A stretch of DNA of 64,000 bases, from positions 1-64,000 of the forward strand of contig JAQULP010000006.1 in assembly GCA_028718525.1 (NCBI GenBank), in the 5' to 3' direction. The notes under the pieces are model-generated. The model did not search any database. It was given only the letters and a program-made list of their open reading frames with translations, and was not told the origin of the DNA. Source of the stretch: Sulfuricurvum sp. (lineage in GTDB: Bacteria; Campylobacterota; Campylobacteria; Campylobacterales; Sulfurimonadaceae). Each line of letters begins with the position of its first letter. The stretch's first letter is position 1. Shown in pieces: positions 38,075 to 48,210 of the stretch. A program made the translations under genes and the position numbers.

Positions 38075-39174
38075 TCTATACTCCCGATGACGGTTTTGTC
38101 TTTGATGCTGGCCCCCGGAATTTTGAAGAGGGTAACAACCGCATCGCGAATCGCTTCGGCACGTTCATCATTCGGCGCATGAATCGAAAAACGGACCAAA
38201 CCGTTTTCATACACAAGGGATTCGAGATATTCGCCCCCCAAAGAAGTTTTTGGGTCTCCGTTCACCACGAGAAGATTCCGATCCGATGGATTGGAACCGG
38301 GGATAAGAACCACACCGCTTTGGGTATCCGCAGATGCCGCTGAGGCAGAGGGCACGGCATGGGTATCGAGTTTAAGATTGGTAAAGGCGGCGATACGTTT
38401 GCGCAATTTCATCTGTTCAGCCTCTTTTTTCTCCCACGATTTACTCAGGGCATCCAATTCCATTTGGGTTGCAGGAAGCTTTTGATCTGCCGCACCCTCT
38501 TCCATCATTTGGGTAATGCGCTCCCGCTCCTGTGCAGCGATAAACCCTTGAAAGAGGATGTTTACCGTTACCGCAGCAGCCAATCCGGCCGTAATCATCG
38601 CCGTTTTTTGGGTGAGGATCCCCCTCTCTTCCAGCGCCACCGAAAACGGAGTCAGACAACGATCGAGTTTCTCAAGAACATCCCGTATCGGTATACTCCC
38701 ATTGGGGGCAAGATACGCTGAAGCAACCTGGACGACAACCCCCTCACTCAGAGCCCATGCCTTTGTCGGGGAGAGTGCGATAGGAGAGGTGATCGCTTCA
38801 AACGCCTCTTGGGCATACGCAAATCCCCGAATAGCCCTATGCGGTATCGCAAATTTTTTCACACATTCCCGCAGCAGGGTCACATTACAGGCACAAAAAA
38901 GGTACCGTTCATTATCCAAACGGTAGGCGCTGTAGTGGTATTCCTCTTCCCCCTCATCAAAATAGGAGGGGGCATATCGGAGCGCTTCGGACGGGGAGGC
39001 AACGTTCAGGGGTGCGATCACAATACGGTATAAATCGGGGCCGATAATGAAAATCGATCCGTTTTTGTCCGACGGAACAACGCATTCGTCATTGCCAACA
39101 TAGCCATAAGAGACCTTTTTAAAACATCGAAAAAAATTCCTAAACCGTTTTAACCGAACTACGATTGCATTCAT
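38071..39174 (-). CDS. gspL: Type II secretion inner-membrane protein, GspL-like
   Basis: The 367-residue protein has a cytoplasmic region (1-205) with a degenerate actin-like fold, one membrane helix (about 206-222), a coiled coil (230-260) and a periplasmic ferredoxin-like domain. This is the GspL/PilM-PilN layout. It recruits GspE to the membrane. The cytoplasmic part is divergent, so the call depends partly on operon position between gspK and gspM. Confidence 0.7.
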   Translation of the reverse strand: MNAIVVRLKRFRNFFRCFKKVSYGYVGNDECVVPSDKNGSIFIIGPDLYRIVIAPLNVASPSEALRYAPSYFDEGEEEYHYSAYRLDNERYLFCACNVTLLRECVKKFAIPHRAIRGFAYAQEAFEAITSPIALSPTKAWALSEGVVVQVASAYLAPNGSIPIRDVLEKLDRCLTPFSVALEERGILTQKTAMITAGLAAAVTVNILFQGFIAAQERERITQMMEEGAADQKLPATQMELDALSKSWEKKEAEQMKLRKRIAAFTNLKLDTHAVPSASAASADTQSGVVLIPGSNPSDRNLLVVNGDPKTSLGGEYLESLVYENGLVRFSIHAPNDERAEAIRDAVVTLFKIPGASIKDKTVIGSIE

Positions 39175-40082
39175 GGTTTCAGCTCCAGACGGCTCATCAC
39201 TTTGGTTTTGAGATCAACTTCAAAAGCAAAACCGGTTTCAATACCGTCTCTGCGCATTAATACGTCACCTCGCAGAGGATAGGAGTTCCCAGGGGTATAG
39301 ATCGTGAACCATTTATCGTAAAGGGATGACAGTTGCGGAGCGGCTGAAAGGAACTGCTCTTTACTCTCATAGGGAGCAATGCGTAATTCACTGAAACGGC
39401 GGGCACTCTCACCGTCCAACTCAGGTGCTACCAAAGAGAGCAACTCTGCGGAAATATAATTGATATCGATTTTATCCCCTTTAAATCCGATCAACCGCGT
39501 CCACGGGATCCGCAAAATCTGTTTATCTTTCGTAATTTCTATATATCGTGCGACAATATACCAAAATTGGGTAAAATCCTCAACCGACCCGGAATGGAAA
39601 TCACCGAAATCAGCCCCTATCTCGCTCCCGCTTTGCCGTTCCAATACATCACCATCGATCGTATCGAGCAAAATATTGGTAAAGGTTTCGGGTGCGGCAA
39701 TAGGATAACGGGTAAATAATGAGGTCAAAAACTTACTGTACGGCTCTTGCAGAGTACCGTTCAAATCACTGACCAAATTAATATTAAACCGTTCGTTGGC
39801 AGGGCGAAAAGAGGCTTCTATCTCAAAGCGGCCGTCTTCCGAAGTGATCGAAAGAGGGAGCATCATGGCATAATCAAGCTCACGCGGAGAACCGATTTTC
39901 GAAAGTTCATCCGGAAGAATCTGTTTCAGATCGGCATAAATTTTGTTAACCTGCGCATCTCCGAGACTTTGCTGCGACATCCTCAAAATCCGGTTGCTCT
40001 GAGCAATCAATATCCCCATTGCACCGGTAATTATGGTTATCAGCAACAGCGTCATCAGTAAAACAGCTCCGCCGCGTTGCAT
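39171..40082 (-). CDS. gspK: Type II secretion minor pseudopilin GspK
   Basis: The 303-residue protein begins MQRGGAVLLMTLLLITIITG, a pseudopilin-type helix lacking the usual Glu at +5, as is typical of GspK, which caps the pseudopilus tip. The globular part is large, again typical of GspK (FNINLVSDLNG, INYISAELLSLV). The start at 40082 has AAGGG at good spacing; an in-frame ATG at 40088 is too close to that site. It opens the K-L-M-N-C-D-E-F operon. Confidence 0.85.
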   Translation of the reverse strand: MQRGGAVLLMTLLLITIITGAMGILIAQSNRILRMSQQSLGDAQVNKIYADLKQILPDELSKIGSPRELDYAMMLPLSITSEDGRFEIEASFRPANERFNINLVSDLNGTLQEPYSKFLTSLFTRYPIAAPETFTNILLDTIDGDVLERQSGSEIGADFGDFHSGSVEDFTQFWYIVARYIEITKDKQILRIPWTRLIGFKGDKIDINYISAELLSLVAPELDGESARRFSELRIAPYESKEQFLSAAPQLSSLYDKWFTIYTPGNSYPLRGDVLMRRDGIETGFAFEVDLKTKVMSRLELKP

Positions 40083-40209
40083 CCCCATCCCTTTTGCGAA
40101 TAATAAATCTATTTTTTATTGTTCAGGTTTATTCTATCTTTTTATCACTTAATTCTCAACGTACCCCCTCTTCTGAACACCATCTAACCAACTCCAAGGG
40201 CTTCTATGC

Positions 40210-40215
40210 TAAAAT
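40210..40215 (+). promoter_or_regulatory. -10 box of the type I secretion operon
   Basis: CTATGCTAAAATAAAAC holds a TAAAAT -10 about 41 bases before the TolC-like start. The interval 40089-40200 between the divergent gspK and this gene is A+T rich with no other clear element. Confidence 0.45.
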
Positions 40216-40255
40216 AAAACTTTTCTGCCCATCAGCCGTTTTGACAAGGAGTGCC

Positions 40256-41497
40256 GTGCGTATGCTCAATCGATTGCTAGCCCCGTTTATACTTCTGGGG
40301 ACGCTTCAGGGGTCTGAATCCCTGGGAACCGTCGACGAGCTCATCAACGCCGCCCTCAAAAACCACCCCTCCATCCACTCCTCCCGACAGATTGTCCTCG
40401 GTGCCGATGCCCAGGTAGCGGGGGCCAAATGGGGGTATTATCCCACCCCTTCGGTTGATCTTTCCCAGGGTGCCGGAGGGAGACGGGGGACAACGCTTCG
40501 TATCGATCAACCGATTTGGACAGGGGGCAAACTCGATGCGGCCGTCGACATTGCCCAATCGCAAAAAAATGAGTCCGAATACGCCCTCGATGAGAGTGCC
40601 TATAGCTTGATCGATACCCTTTTGCGGACGTTTCAGGGATATTTGCAGGCACAAGGCTCTCTTAAAGCACTCCAAGAGGGGAGAATCGAACTCGAAACGC
40701 TCCGGGAGATGCTTGAGAGACGTATCGAAGCGGGGGTCTCTTCCCTGGCCGACCGTGAGCTTTTGGCATCGCGCATCTCTCAAATCGATGCCGACATCCG
40801 TTTTGCCCAGACCAAACGCACCCTCTCCCTCAACCAGCTTAAACTTTTGACGGGAGAACCGGTTGCGGAAGATTTGGTTTTGGATCACCCTCCGTTTGAG
40901 GCCCAAACCGCCTCAGCCGACCGGTTGATCACCGATATGCTCTCTTCCCACCCCTCGATCAAAAAAATAGTCGCACAGATCCAAACGGCCGAAGCGGAAA
41001 AAGTACGGGCCAAAGCGGTCCTATGGCCCAACGTATCGCTCCGGGCCGAGCACCAGAGGGGTTCGGTCTACACCGATTCCAGCGCTTCGGACTCTTACCT
41101 CTACCTCAATCTCCAGATGTCTCCGGGAGCAGGGCTCTCCGCCCTTTCAACGATCCAAAGCGCCGAATCCAAGATCCTCCGGATTCAGTTCGACAAACTC
41201 TCCAAAGAGCAGCAGCTCAGCGATACCCTCCTGGCCAATTACAATAACTACCACTCGGCCCACGATAAAATTGAGGGGATGCGCGCCACCATCGATTCCG
41301 CCCAAAAAGTGTTCGATTCCTATACCCGCCTTTTTATCGCCGGAAAGCGGCAATGGCTTGATCTGGTCAACGCCTCGCGCGAACTGACGGGATATAAAAC
41401 TTCCCTGAGCGATTCGGAAGCAACCCGTACTATAGCGGCCTATCAGCTCGCCCTTATGAGGGGTGAAATCCAGTGGAAAAAAGAGGGGGAACAATGA
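40256..41497 (+). CDS. TolC-family outer-membrane efflux/secretion channel
   Basis: The 413-residue protein has a short signal peptide and the duplicated helical layout of TolC (VDELINAALKNHPSI, repeated later as DMLSSHPSIKKIVAQIQTAEAEK). It supplies the outer-membrane channel for the ABC exporter encoded next. AAGGAG at 40246 can serve either GTG 40256 or ATG 40262; the difference is two residues. It overlaps the exporter gene by ATGA. Confidence 0.9.
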   Translation: MRMLNRLLAPFILLGTLQGSESLGTVDELINAALKNHPSIHSSRQIVLGADAQVAGAKWGYYPTPSVDLSQGAGGRRGTTLRIDQPIWTGGKLDAAVDIAQSQKNESEYALDESAYSLIDTLLRTFQGYLQAQGSLKALQEGRIELETLREMLERRIEAGVSSLADRELLASRISQIDADIRFAQTKRTLSLNQLKLLTGEPVAEDLVLDHPPFEAQTASADRLITDMLSSHPSIKKIVAQIQTAEAEKVRAKAVLWPNVSLRAEHQRGSVYTDSSASDSYLYLNLQMSPGAGLSALSTIQSAESKILRIQFDKLSKEQQLSDTLLANYNNYHSAHDKIEGMRATIDSAQKVFDSYTRLFIAGKRQWLDLVNASRELTGYKTSLSDSEATRTIAAYQLALMRGEIQWKKEGEQ

Positions 41498-43611
41498 TCT
41501 ATACCGATCACGAGAGCGTACGTCGGGATATCCGGTGGCTCGCAACCCAGTGTTCCCTCCCCCATCTGGCCTCTTCGCGTTTATCCGCGTATGAATATGA
41601 CGCGCTCGAGCAAAAGATCACGGCCTCTGAAGATTCGGCGGTTACCGCTTTTTTGGATACCTTTTTTGATGCGTTCAAACTGAAAAAACCCCACTGGAGC
41701 AAAACCCTGACCCATGAATCGCTCCCCTGCCTCGCCCTTGTCCCCGGAGAAGGGGTACGGGTGATTTTGGAGCGCGAAGCCGACGGATCATGGATGAGCG
41801 ACGGGGTTTCGGGGGTACGCCGGGATACCCATTTTATGGCCGGAACCCTCTTTGCACCGATCAAAAACATCCGTGAATCCGAAGGGAAGCTCTCCGCTTC
41901 AAACATGTTCAAAGCGATAGCCTATCGTCAAAAACCGATCATCGTCTATGCGGCTATCGCCTCGCTCAGCATCAATATTCTCGCCTTAGGGACCTCATTT
42001 TACAGCATGCAGGTTTACGACCGGGTCATTCCGACCCATGGGATATCGACTCTGATCGCCCTGAGTATCGGAGTATTTATCGCCGTATTTTTGGAGATGG
42101 TTTTAAAACTTTCCCGCTCCTCCATCCTCGATCACGCTTCCAAAAATATGGACGTCGCCTACTCGCACGATATCTTCGCCCGCTTTTTGAAAATACGTTC
42201 CGATGCCCTCCCCAAAAGTATCGGAACCTTGTCGGGACAGCTCCAAAGCTATGCGACGGTCCGATCTTTCATCTCCTCGGCGGCGATGTATTTCGCAATC
42301 GACTTCCCCTTCTCGATGATTTTTTTAGCGGTGATTATCCTGATTGCCGGATGGACGATGGGGTTCATCGCCCTGGCCTTTTTAATCGTTTCCATCATAA
42401 CGGGGACGATTTTTCGCAAAAAGATCGAACACCTCTCCAAAACCTCGTCGATGGCCTCCCACAAAAAACTGGGGCTTCTGGTCGAAACGGTCGAAAATGC
42501 CGAAAACGTCAAAGCGACAGGGGCGGGGTGGAGTATCCTCAGCCGATGGAACGCCCTTACCGAAGAGGGGATTCATGACGATATCCTTATCCGCCACTAC
42601 AGCGAGATGTCGAGCTATATGGCCGCCTTTTTTCAGCAGCTCAGCTACGTCGCCCTCGTCGCGGCGGGTTCTTATCTGGTCAGCACCACCGATACCCTCA
42701 CGATGGGGGGACTCATCGCCGTTACTATCCTCTCGGGTCGGGTCCTCTCTCCCATCGCGTCGCTGCCGAATTTGCTTGTACAGTGGGGGAGAACCAAAAT
42801 TGCGGTCAACGATTTAGACCGCGTCTACGCCCTCCCAAGCGACAATGAAGGGGTCGACCGCCCCCTCTCTCCGTCGATCATCGAACCGCGGTTCGAATGC
42901 CGCGGCATCACCTTCGGCTACGGCAAAGATATGGCGGCGATCCAGATCCCCAAGCTCACCATTAATCCCGGGGAGAGGATCGCGGTGCTAGGTTCCGTCG
43001 GCTCGGGAAAATCGACCCTGCTTAAACTCCTCTCCGGTTTATATATGCCTCAGGAGGGGAAATTGCTGATCAACGGAATCGATATCCACCACATCTCCCG
43101 CAATCGCCTCAATGAGACCATCGGCTATCTTCCCCAAAACGTCAAACTCTTCTCCGGAACGCTCCGCGACAACCTCCTTGCCGGACTGGTCGGGATCGAA
43201 GACGAAGCGATTATCCAAGCCGCCCAGAAAAGCGGCCTTATCCACCTGATCAATTCTCTGCCGCAAGGGCTCGATACTCCGGTCCCCGAAGGGGGAGAAT
43301 CGGTTTCAGGAGGGCAAAAACAGATCATTGCCATTACACGGATGCTCCTTGCTTCACCGAAAGTCTGGCTGCTGGATGAACCGACGGCAAGCATGGATGA
43401 GGCAACCGAAAGACATATCCTGAACCTCCTGCATCATAACGTTTCTGCCGATCAAAGCCTCATTGTCGTGACCCACAAACCGGCCATATTACGGGTCATT
43501 GACCGCATTATCGTCATGACCCCTCAGGGCGTCGCGATGGACGGCCCTCGGGATGCGGTACTCAAAGAGCTGCAAGAGCGCGCCACTTCAGTACAACAAG
43601 GGAAACAATGA
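41494..43611 (+). CDS. Type I secretion ABC exporter (LapB/HlyB-like)
   Basis: The 705-residue protein has an N-terminal C39-like domain without the catalytic cysteine (about 1-130), six membrane helices (about 150-420), and an ATPase with Walker A GSVGSGKSTLLK, signature VSGGQKQ and Walker B VWLLDEPTASMDE. Such exporters move large RTX adhesins or toxins without cutting a leader. The start ATG 41494 overlaps the TolC stop. No substrate gene lies nearby. Confidence 0.92.
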   Translation: MIYTDHESVRRDIRWLATQCSLPHLASSRLSAYEYDALEQKITASEDSAVTAFLDTFFDAFKLKKPHWSKTLTHESLPCLALVPGEGVRVILEREADGSWMSDGVSGVRRDTHFMAGTLFAPIKNIRESEGKLSASNMFKAIAYRQKPIIVYAAIASLSINILALGTSFYSMQVYDRVIPTHGISTLIALSIGVFIAVFLEMVLKLSRSSILDHASKNMDVAYSHDIFARFLKIRSDALPKSIGTLSGQLQSYATVRSFISSAAMYFAIDFPFSMIFLAVIILIAGWTMGFIALAFLIVSIITGTIFRKKIEHLSKTSSMASHKKLGLLVETVENAENVKATGAGWSILSRWNALTEEGIHDDILIRHYSEMSSYMAAFFQQLSYVALVAAGSYLVSTTDTLTMGGLIAVTILSGRVLSPIASLPNLLVQWGRTKIAVNDLDRVYALPSDNEGVDRPLSPSIIEPRFECRGITFGYGKDMAAIQIPKLTINPGERIAVLGSVGSGKSTLLKLLSGLYMPQEGKLLINGIDIHHISRNRLNETIGYLPQNVKLFSGTLRDNLLAGLVGIEDEAIIQAAQKSGLIHLINSLPQGLDTPVPEGGESVSGGQKQIIAITRMLLASPKVWLLDEPTASMDEATERHILNLLHHNVSADQSLIVVTHKPAILRVIDRIIVMTPQGVAMDGPRDAVLKELQERATSVQQGKQ

Positions 43612-44777
43612 AAACCTCCCCTCTACCTTACGCCGCACGGATCAATCCGGTCTGGATCATCATCGGTTCGCTCCTCATCGTGATTATCCCTTTTTTCGTA
43701 TGGGCATCCAATGCCCGAATCGATCAAATCTCCCACGCACAAGGGCAAGTCATTGCCTCGGCCAAAACACAGGAGATCCAGTCGGCTAATGACGGAGTGA
43801 TCGAAAAAATCTACGTTCGCGAGGGGCAAAAGGTTAAAAAAGGGGAGCGCCTTGCGGTACTGGAGCGTTCTCAGTCCCAGGCTTCGTATGACGACAGCCG
43901 GGCCAAAGTTGCCGCGCTTCAGGCGGCACTGACCCGTTTACGCGCCGAAGTATACGGCAAAGAGCTCACCTTTTCCCCTCTGGCAAAAATGTATCCCGAA
44001 TTTGTCGATAACCAAACGGCACTCTTTCACCGTCGGCAACAGGCCCTAAACGATGAAATTTCAGCACTGAACGAATCGCTCAAACTGGCTCAGGATGAGC
44101 TCAATCTTAACCTCCCTCTCCTCGAAAACGGTGATATCGGCGCTACCGAAATTATCCGTATTAAACGTCAAATCGCCGATTTGAAAGGGCAGATTTCCAA
44201 TAAACGGAATAAATACTTTCAAGACTCCCAGGCGGAGATGACCAAAGCCGAAGAGGAGCTCTCCACCAAAGAGCAGGAGCTCAATGACCGCACCATTACG
44301 CTCGAACGCACCGTCATCAATGCCCCGATGGATGCTATCGTCAAAAATATCATCCTGACGACCCAGGGGGCCCGTGTACGCCCCGGAGACGTCATTTTAG
44401 AACTCGTCCCCTCAGGAGACCGCCTGATCATCGAAGCCAAACTCAGCCCGGCGGATATCTCTTTTATCAAAGCGGGGCAAAAAGCGGCGATCAAACTCGA
44501 TGCCTACGATTACAGCATTTACGGTATCTTTGAGGGAAAAGTAAGCTATATCAGCCCCGATACGCTGATCGAAAAAACGGCACAGGGGGATAAATACTAT
44601 TTTCGGGTTCAACTGAGCCTTGATCAAAACGAGCTTATTTCCAAATCGGGGAAAAAGATTGAAATTGCACCGGGAATGTCGGCACAGGTCGATATCATTA
44701 CCGGAAACCGAAGCGTCTTAACCTATCTGGCCAAACCAATGGTTAAAACCCTCGGCGAATCGTTTCACGAGCGTTAA
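43608..44777 (+). CDS. HlyD-family membrane fusion protein (LapC-like)
   Basis: The 389-residue adaptor has one N-terminal membrane helix (about 17-36), a lipoyl-like half motif (QEIQSANDGVIEKIYVREGQ), a long coiled coil (about 130-210) and the C-terminal beta-barrel with PADISFIKAGQKAAIKLDAYDY. It bridges the ABC exporter and TolC. It is the third gene of the secretion operon, joined by ATGA, and ends convergent with fliI (4-base overlap). Confidence 0.92.
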   Translation: MKTSPLPYAARINPVWIIIGSLLIVIIPFFVWASNARIDQISHAQGQVIASAKTQEIQSANDGVIEKIYVREGQKVKKGERLAVLERSQSQASYDDSRAKVAALQAALTRLRAEVYGKELTFSPLAKMYPEFVDNQTALFHRRQQALNDEISALNESLKLAQDELNLNLPLLENGDIGATEIIRIKRQIADLKGQISNKRNKYFQDSQAEMTKAEEELSTKEQELNDRTITLERTVINAPMDAIVKNIILTTQGARVRPGDVILELVPSGDRLIIEAKLSPADISFIKAGQKAAIKLDAYDYSIYGIFEGKVSYISPDTLIEKTAQGDKYYFRVQLSLDQNELISKSGKKIEIAPGMSAQVDIITGNRSVLTYLAKPMVKTLGESFHER

Positions 44778-46078
44778 GACATAAGCGCTATCAGATGATT
44801 GACCGTCTCTTCGTAGCGGGTCATCTTCATCGAATCTTGGGAGAGAAACTCCTCCATCTTCTCTTTTTTGCCAATTGCTTCATCCAGTTCCCGGTCACTC
44901 CCTTTGACGTATGCACCGATCCGAATCAGCATCTCATTCTCTTTTAATAACGTATACAAACGGCGAAAACGGCGAACGGCGGCAAGATGTTCCGCCGATA
45001 TTATGTCGTTCATTACCCGCGATGCGGAATTCAGAATATGGATCGGAGGATATATCCCAAAATCGGTCAGCTCGCGCGAAAGGACGATATGCCCGTCCAA
45101 AATCGATCGGGACTGATCGGCAATCGGATCGCTCATATCGTCCCCCTCAACCAAAACCGTAAAAAATGCGGTAATCGAACCGCTCCCCTCCTCTTTACCG
45201 GCGCGCTCCATCAGTTGCGGCAAAAGCGTCAGGGAAGAAGGGGGATACCCTTTGGAGGTGGGAGGCTCCCCGAGTGCGAGACCGATTTCACGCTGTGCCA
45301 TTGCAAAACGGGTCACCGAGTCCATCATAAACAAGACATCGTGTCCGCGGGATTTAAAATATTCGGCGACACTCATGGCACTAAATGCGCCGTACTTGCG
45401 CATCAACGGCGAATCATCCGAAGTCGCGACCACCAAAACCGTATTCTCTAGATTTCCGCCAAGCGATTTTTCGATAAATTCGGGAACTTCGCGCCCCCGT
45501 TCACCGATTAGGGCAACCACTTTGATGGGGGCATCCGCTCCGCGGACAATCATCCCCATTAACGTCGATTTCCCCACGCCGCTTCCGGCAAAAATTCCCA
45601 GTTTTTGCCCTTTTCCGCACGTAAGCAATCCATCAATCGTTTTTACCCCGACACTGAATACTTCGTCAATCATCCCCCGTTTCATGGCCGCGATGGGTGC
45701 TTTAATGATAGATTCCAGGTGGCTCCCCCCGATAGGACCTTTCCCGTCAATCGGATTCATAAACGGGTCAACAACCCGACCGAGCAACCCATCCCCTACC
45801 TCGATCAGCATACCGCTTTGATTCGGGTAGATTTTATCCCCGGCCCGAAAACCTTCAATAAAGCGAAACGGGGTAATAAAAAAGCGGTTCCTCTCTACTT
45901 CACTCACCATCCCCAGTGCCGAAGTACCGTTCATTTCACTGACCATCATGACCGTATCACCGATACTTACATGCAACCCTTCCGCAATGATCACGGTAGG
46001 ACTGATTTTTGTGACGGTACCGAATACGGTTGTCAGTTTTTCACTTCCCAAACGGCTGCGCAGCGCTTTGAGCGGCAT
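44774..46078 (-). CDS. fliI: Flagellum-specific ATP synthase FliI
   Basis: The 434-residue export ATPase has Walker A GIFAGSGVGKSTLMG (about residue 162), Walker B VLFMMDSVTRFA and the GEPPTSKGYPPSSLTLLPQL segment that identifies FliI. It drives export of flagellar parts. The start at ATG 46078 gives the 434-residue form known in Helicobacter, with GGGAG ten bases upstream; TTG 46120 and ATG 46087 are also in frame. It stands alone, as flagellar genes in this group are scattered. Confidence 0.95.
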   Translation of the reverse strand: MPLKALRSRLGSEKLTTVFGTVTKISPTVIIAEGLHVSIGDTVMMVSEMNGTSALGMVSEVERNRFFITPFRFIEGFRAGDKIYPNQSGMLIEVGDGLLGRVVDPFMNPIDGKGPIGGSHLESIIKAPIAAMKRGMIDEVFSVGVKTIDGLLTCGKGQKLGIFAGSGVGKSTLMGMIVRGADAPIKVVALIGERGREVPEFIEKSLGGNLENTVLVVATSDDSPLMRKYGAFSAMSVAEYFKSRGHDVLFMMDSVTRFAMAQREIGLALGEPPTSKGYPPSSLTLLPQLMERAGKEEGSGSITAFFTVLVEGDDMSDPIADQSRSILDGHIVLSRELTDFGIYPPIHILNSASRVMNDIISAEHLAAVRRFRRLYTLLKENEMLIRIGAYVKGSDRELDEAIGKKEKMEEFLSQDSMKMTRYEETVNHLIALMS

Positions 46079-46181
46079 GTTTAACATTCTCCCGATGCGG
46101 GCAGCCTCAGCAGATTGCAAAAGAGACGGCTCTCTTTGCGGCTAACATGGGCGTTGCTTATGGTTGTGCATCCCATGACGG

Positions 46182-46769
46182 CTAGTAACGGTTCCCGCTG
46201 GAAGAGTTGATAAGGCTGAAAAACTCCATCCGTGTTTTCTCATCCCGTTTGAACAACCCGCGCAAGGCACTTGAGGTCGTCGTTGAGCTTATTTTTTCGA
46301 CTCCGCGCATCTCCATACACATATGGCGCGCCTGAATCACTACGGCCACCCCTTTGGGAGAGACCGCCTGCATCAGAGCATCGGCAATCTGTTCGGTCAG
46401 CTGTTCTTGAATCTGCATCCGCCGTGCAAATACATCGACGACACGGGGAATTTTCGAAAGGCCGACCACTTTTCCATCCGGAATATAGGCCACGTGAGCC
46501 CGTCCGATTATCGGAAGCAGATGATGTTCGCAAGTAGAATAAAATTCAATATCTTTAATCAACACCATCTCATCGTTACTGCTGGCAAACATCGCCGAAT
46601 TCAAAATATTTTGAGGATCTTCCTTGTACCCCCCGAACATGAACTCATACGCTTTCAACACCCGGTGGGGGGTCTTTTCCAGCCCCTCACGATTTACATC
46701 TTCTCCGACGTAACGGATCATGGTTTTTACCGCTTCTTCAAAATTTTGCTGTTCTGTTGCGTTTGACAT
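46182..46769 (-). CDS. folE: GTP cyclohydrolase I
   Basis: The 195-residue enzyme starts folate synthesis by converting GTP to dihydroneopterin triphosphate. Zinc ligands are visible: Cys-His in [14 protein letters not shown] and the late Cys in [11 protein letters not shown]. The QEQLT segment is also present. Start ATG 46769 fits family length; ATG 46781 is also possible. It is divergent from tig. Confidence 0.95.
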   Translation of the reverse strand: MSNATEQQNFEEAVKTMIRYVGEDVNREGLEKTPHRVLKAYEFMFGGYKEDPQNILNSAMFASSNDEMVLIKDIEFYSTCEHHLLPIIGRAHVAYIPDGKVVGLSKIPRVVDVFARRMQIQEQLTEQIADALMQAVSPKGVAVVIQARHMCMEMRGVEKISSTTTSSALRGLFKRDEKTRMEFFSLINSSSGNRY

Positions 46770-46859
46770 CGACTCTCTCATCACGAATAATATTGTTACA
46801 CGGACTTTATCACGTCTTAGCTTTTATTTTAATTCAGCATAGCATTAACCCTTTTTGGA

Positions 46860-46865
46860 TATTAT
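46860..46865 (+). promoter_or_regulatory. Possible -10 box of tig
   Basis: GGATATTATTG carries TATTAT 45 bases before the tig ATG. The same 125-base interval must also hold the folE promoter on the other strand, which I could not place. Confidence 0.4.
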
Positions 46866-46909
46866 TGCCACCATTTAGTCTACTAAGACAACGTAACAAA
46901 GGGATTTTA

Positions 46910-48205
46910 ATGCAAATAACCACCAACAAAATCGACTCAGCCAACGCAAAAATCAATGCGGCCATCACTCGCGGAACCATCGATGCCAACATCGAAAAAA
47001 TCGCGCAACAGCTCTCTAAAGAGGCTAAAATTGCCGGTTTCCGCAAAGGAAAAGTACCTGTTAGCGCAGTAAAAAAACAATACGGTGAACGTTTGGTTCA
47101 AGATGCAGAAGCACAAGCACTACGTGACCTTTTGAATACCGCCCTTGAAGAGATGGCCATTGCAGCCGATACCCTTATCGGTGAACCTCAAATTGCTAAA
47201 TTCGATAAAAATGAAAACGGTATCGACGTTGAAGTCGTTGTCGCTATGCGCCCGGCTATCGAACTTGGCGATTATGCTGCAATGGTCCCGGATGTTGCCA
47301 AACCTGCTATTGACGATGCGGCTATTACCGCACGTATCGAAGAACTTGCATCCGCACAGGCACCTTTTGTCAATGTCGAGGAAGATCGTCCGTTGGTAAG
47401 CGGTGACACGGCTCTTATTGACTTTGAAGGATTTGTTGACGGTGAAGCATTCGAAGGCGGTAAAGCAGAAGGGTTCTCACTTCGCCTAGGGAGCGGACAG
47501 TTCATCCCTGGATTCGAAGATCAAGTGATCGGTATGAAAAAAGATGAAGAGAAAACCATTGACGTAACTTTCCCTGAAAACTACGGCGGGAAACAGCTAG
47601 CCGGCAAAGCTGCTCAATTCAAAGTAAAAGTTCATGCGATCCAAGCAAAAGAAGCGGTCGTACTGGATGATGAATTGGCGAAAAAAATGCTTCCTGGTTT
47701 TGAAGACGCAACTTTGGATATGCTGAAAGAAAAAGTAAAAGAGCAACTCGAAAGCGAAGCGATGAGCGCCCTTTACAATAACGAGCTTAAACCGTCGTTG
47801 ATGGAAACATTCGTAAGCGCATTCACGATCGATCTTCCTGAATTCATTGTAGAGCAAGAGATGGATATGGCTTTGAATAAAAAAGCGCGCGAAATGAACG
47901 AAACGGAAATTGAAGAGCTTCGAAACGATGCGGAAAAAGTAAAAGCGCTACGTGAAACCTTCCGTGATGATGCTTCCCGTGCCGTAAAAGCAACGTTTAT
48001 CGTTGATGCTTTGGCAAAAGCGGAAAACATCCTTGTAAACGAACAAGAGTTGATGCAAACGATCTATTACGAAGCGATGCAAATGGGTCAAGATCCTGCA
48101 GCCGTTTACAAACACTACCAAGAATCCGGTTACCTTCCGGCAATTCAAATGGCGATGATTGAAGACCGCGTATTGAGCAAATTACTTAACGATAAAATCA
48201 AGTAA
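46910..48205 (+). CDS. tig: Trigger factor
   Basis: The 431-residue ribosome-bound chaperone has the ribosome-binding signature GFRKGKVP (about residue 43), a central FKBP-type prolyl isomerase domain (about 150-240, [20 protein letters not shown]) and a helical C-terminal arm domain. The ATG at 46910 follows AAAGGGA; the open frame extends upstream without a plausible start. It is followed by clpP after 5 bases, the order known from Campylobacter. Confidence 0.97.
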   Translation: MQITTNKIDSANAKINAAITRGTIDANIEKIAQQLSKEAKIAGFRKGKVPVSAVKKQYGERLVQDAEAQALRDLLNTALEEMAIAADTLIGEPQIAKFDKNENGIDVEVVVAMRPAIELGDYAAMVPDVAKPAIDDAAITARIEELASAQAPFVNVEEDRPLVSGDTALIDFEGFVDGEAFEGGKAEGFSLRLGSGQFIPGFEDQVIGMKKDEEKTIDVTFPENYGGKQLAGKAAQFKVKVHAIQAKEAVVLDDELAKKMLPGFEDATLDMLKEKVKEQLESEAMSALYNNELKPSLMETFVSAFTIDLPEFIVEQEMDMALNKKAREMNETEIEELRNDAEKVKALRETFRDDASRAVKATFIVDALAKAENILVNEQELMQTIYYEAMQMGQDPAAVYKHYQESGYLPAIQMAMIEDRVLSKLLNDKIK

Positions 48206-48210
48206 TTACG

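Noticed and set aside
40277..40906. Minus-strand open frame of 209 codons opposite the TolC-like gene
   Set aside because: It is antisense to a gene with clear TolC repeats, with no start context of its own.
45252..45821. Plus-strand open frame of 189 codons inside fliI
   Set aside because: It is a low-complexity Pro/Ser/Ile-rich shadow of the fliI coding strand with no ribosome site.
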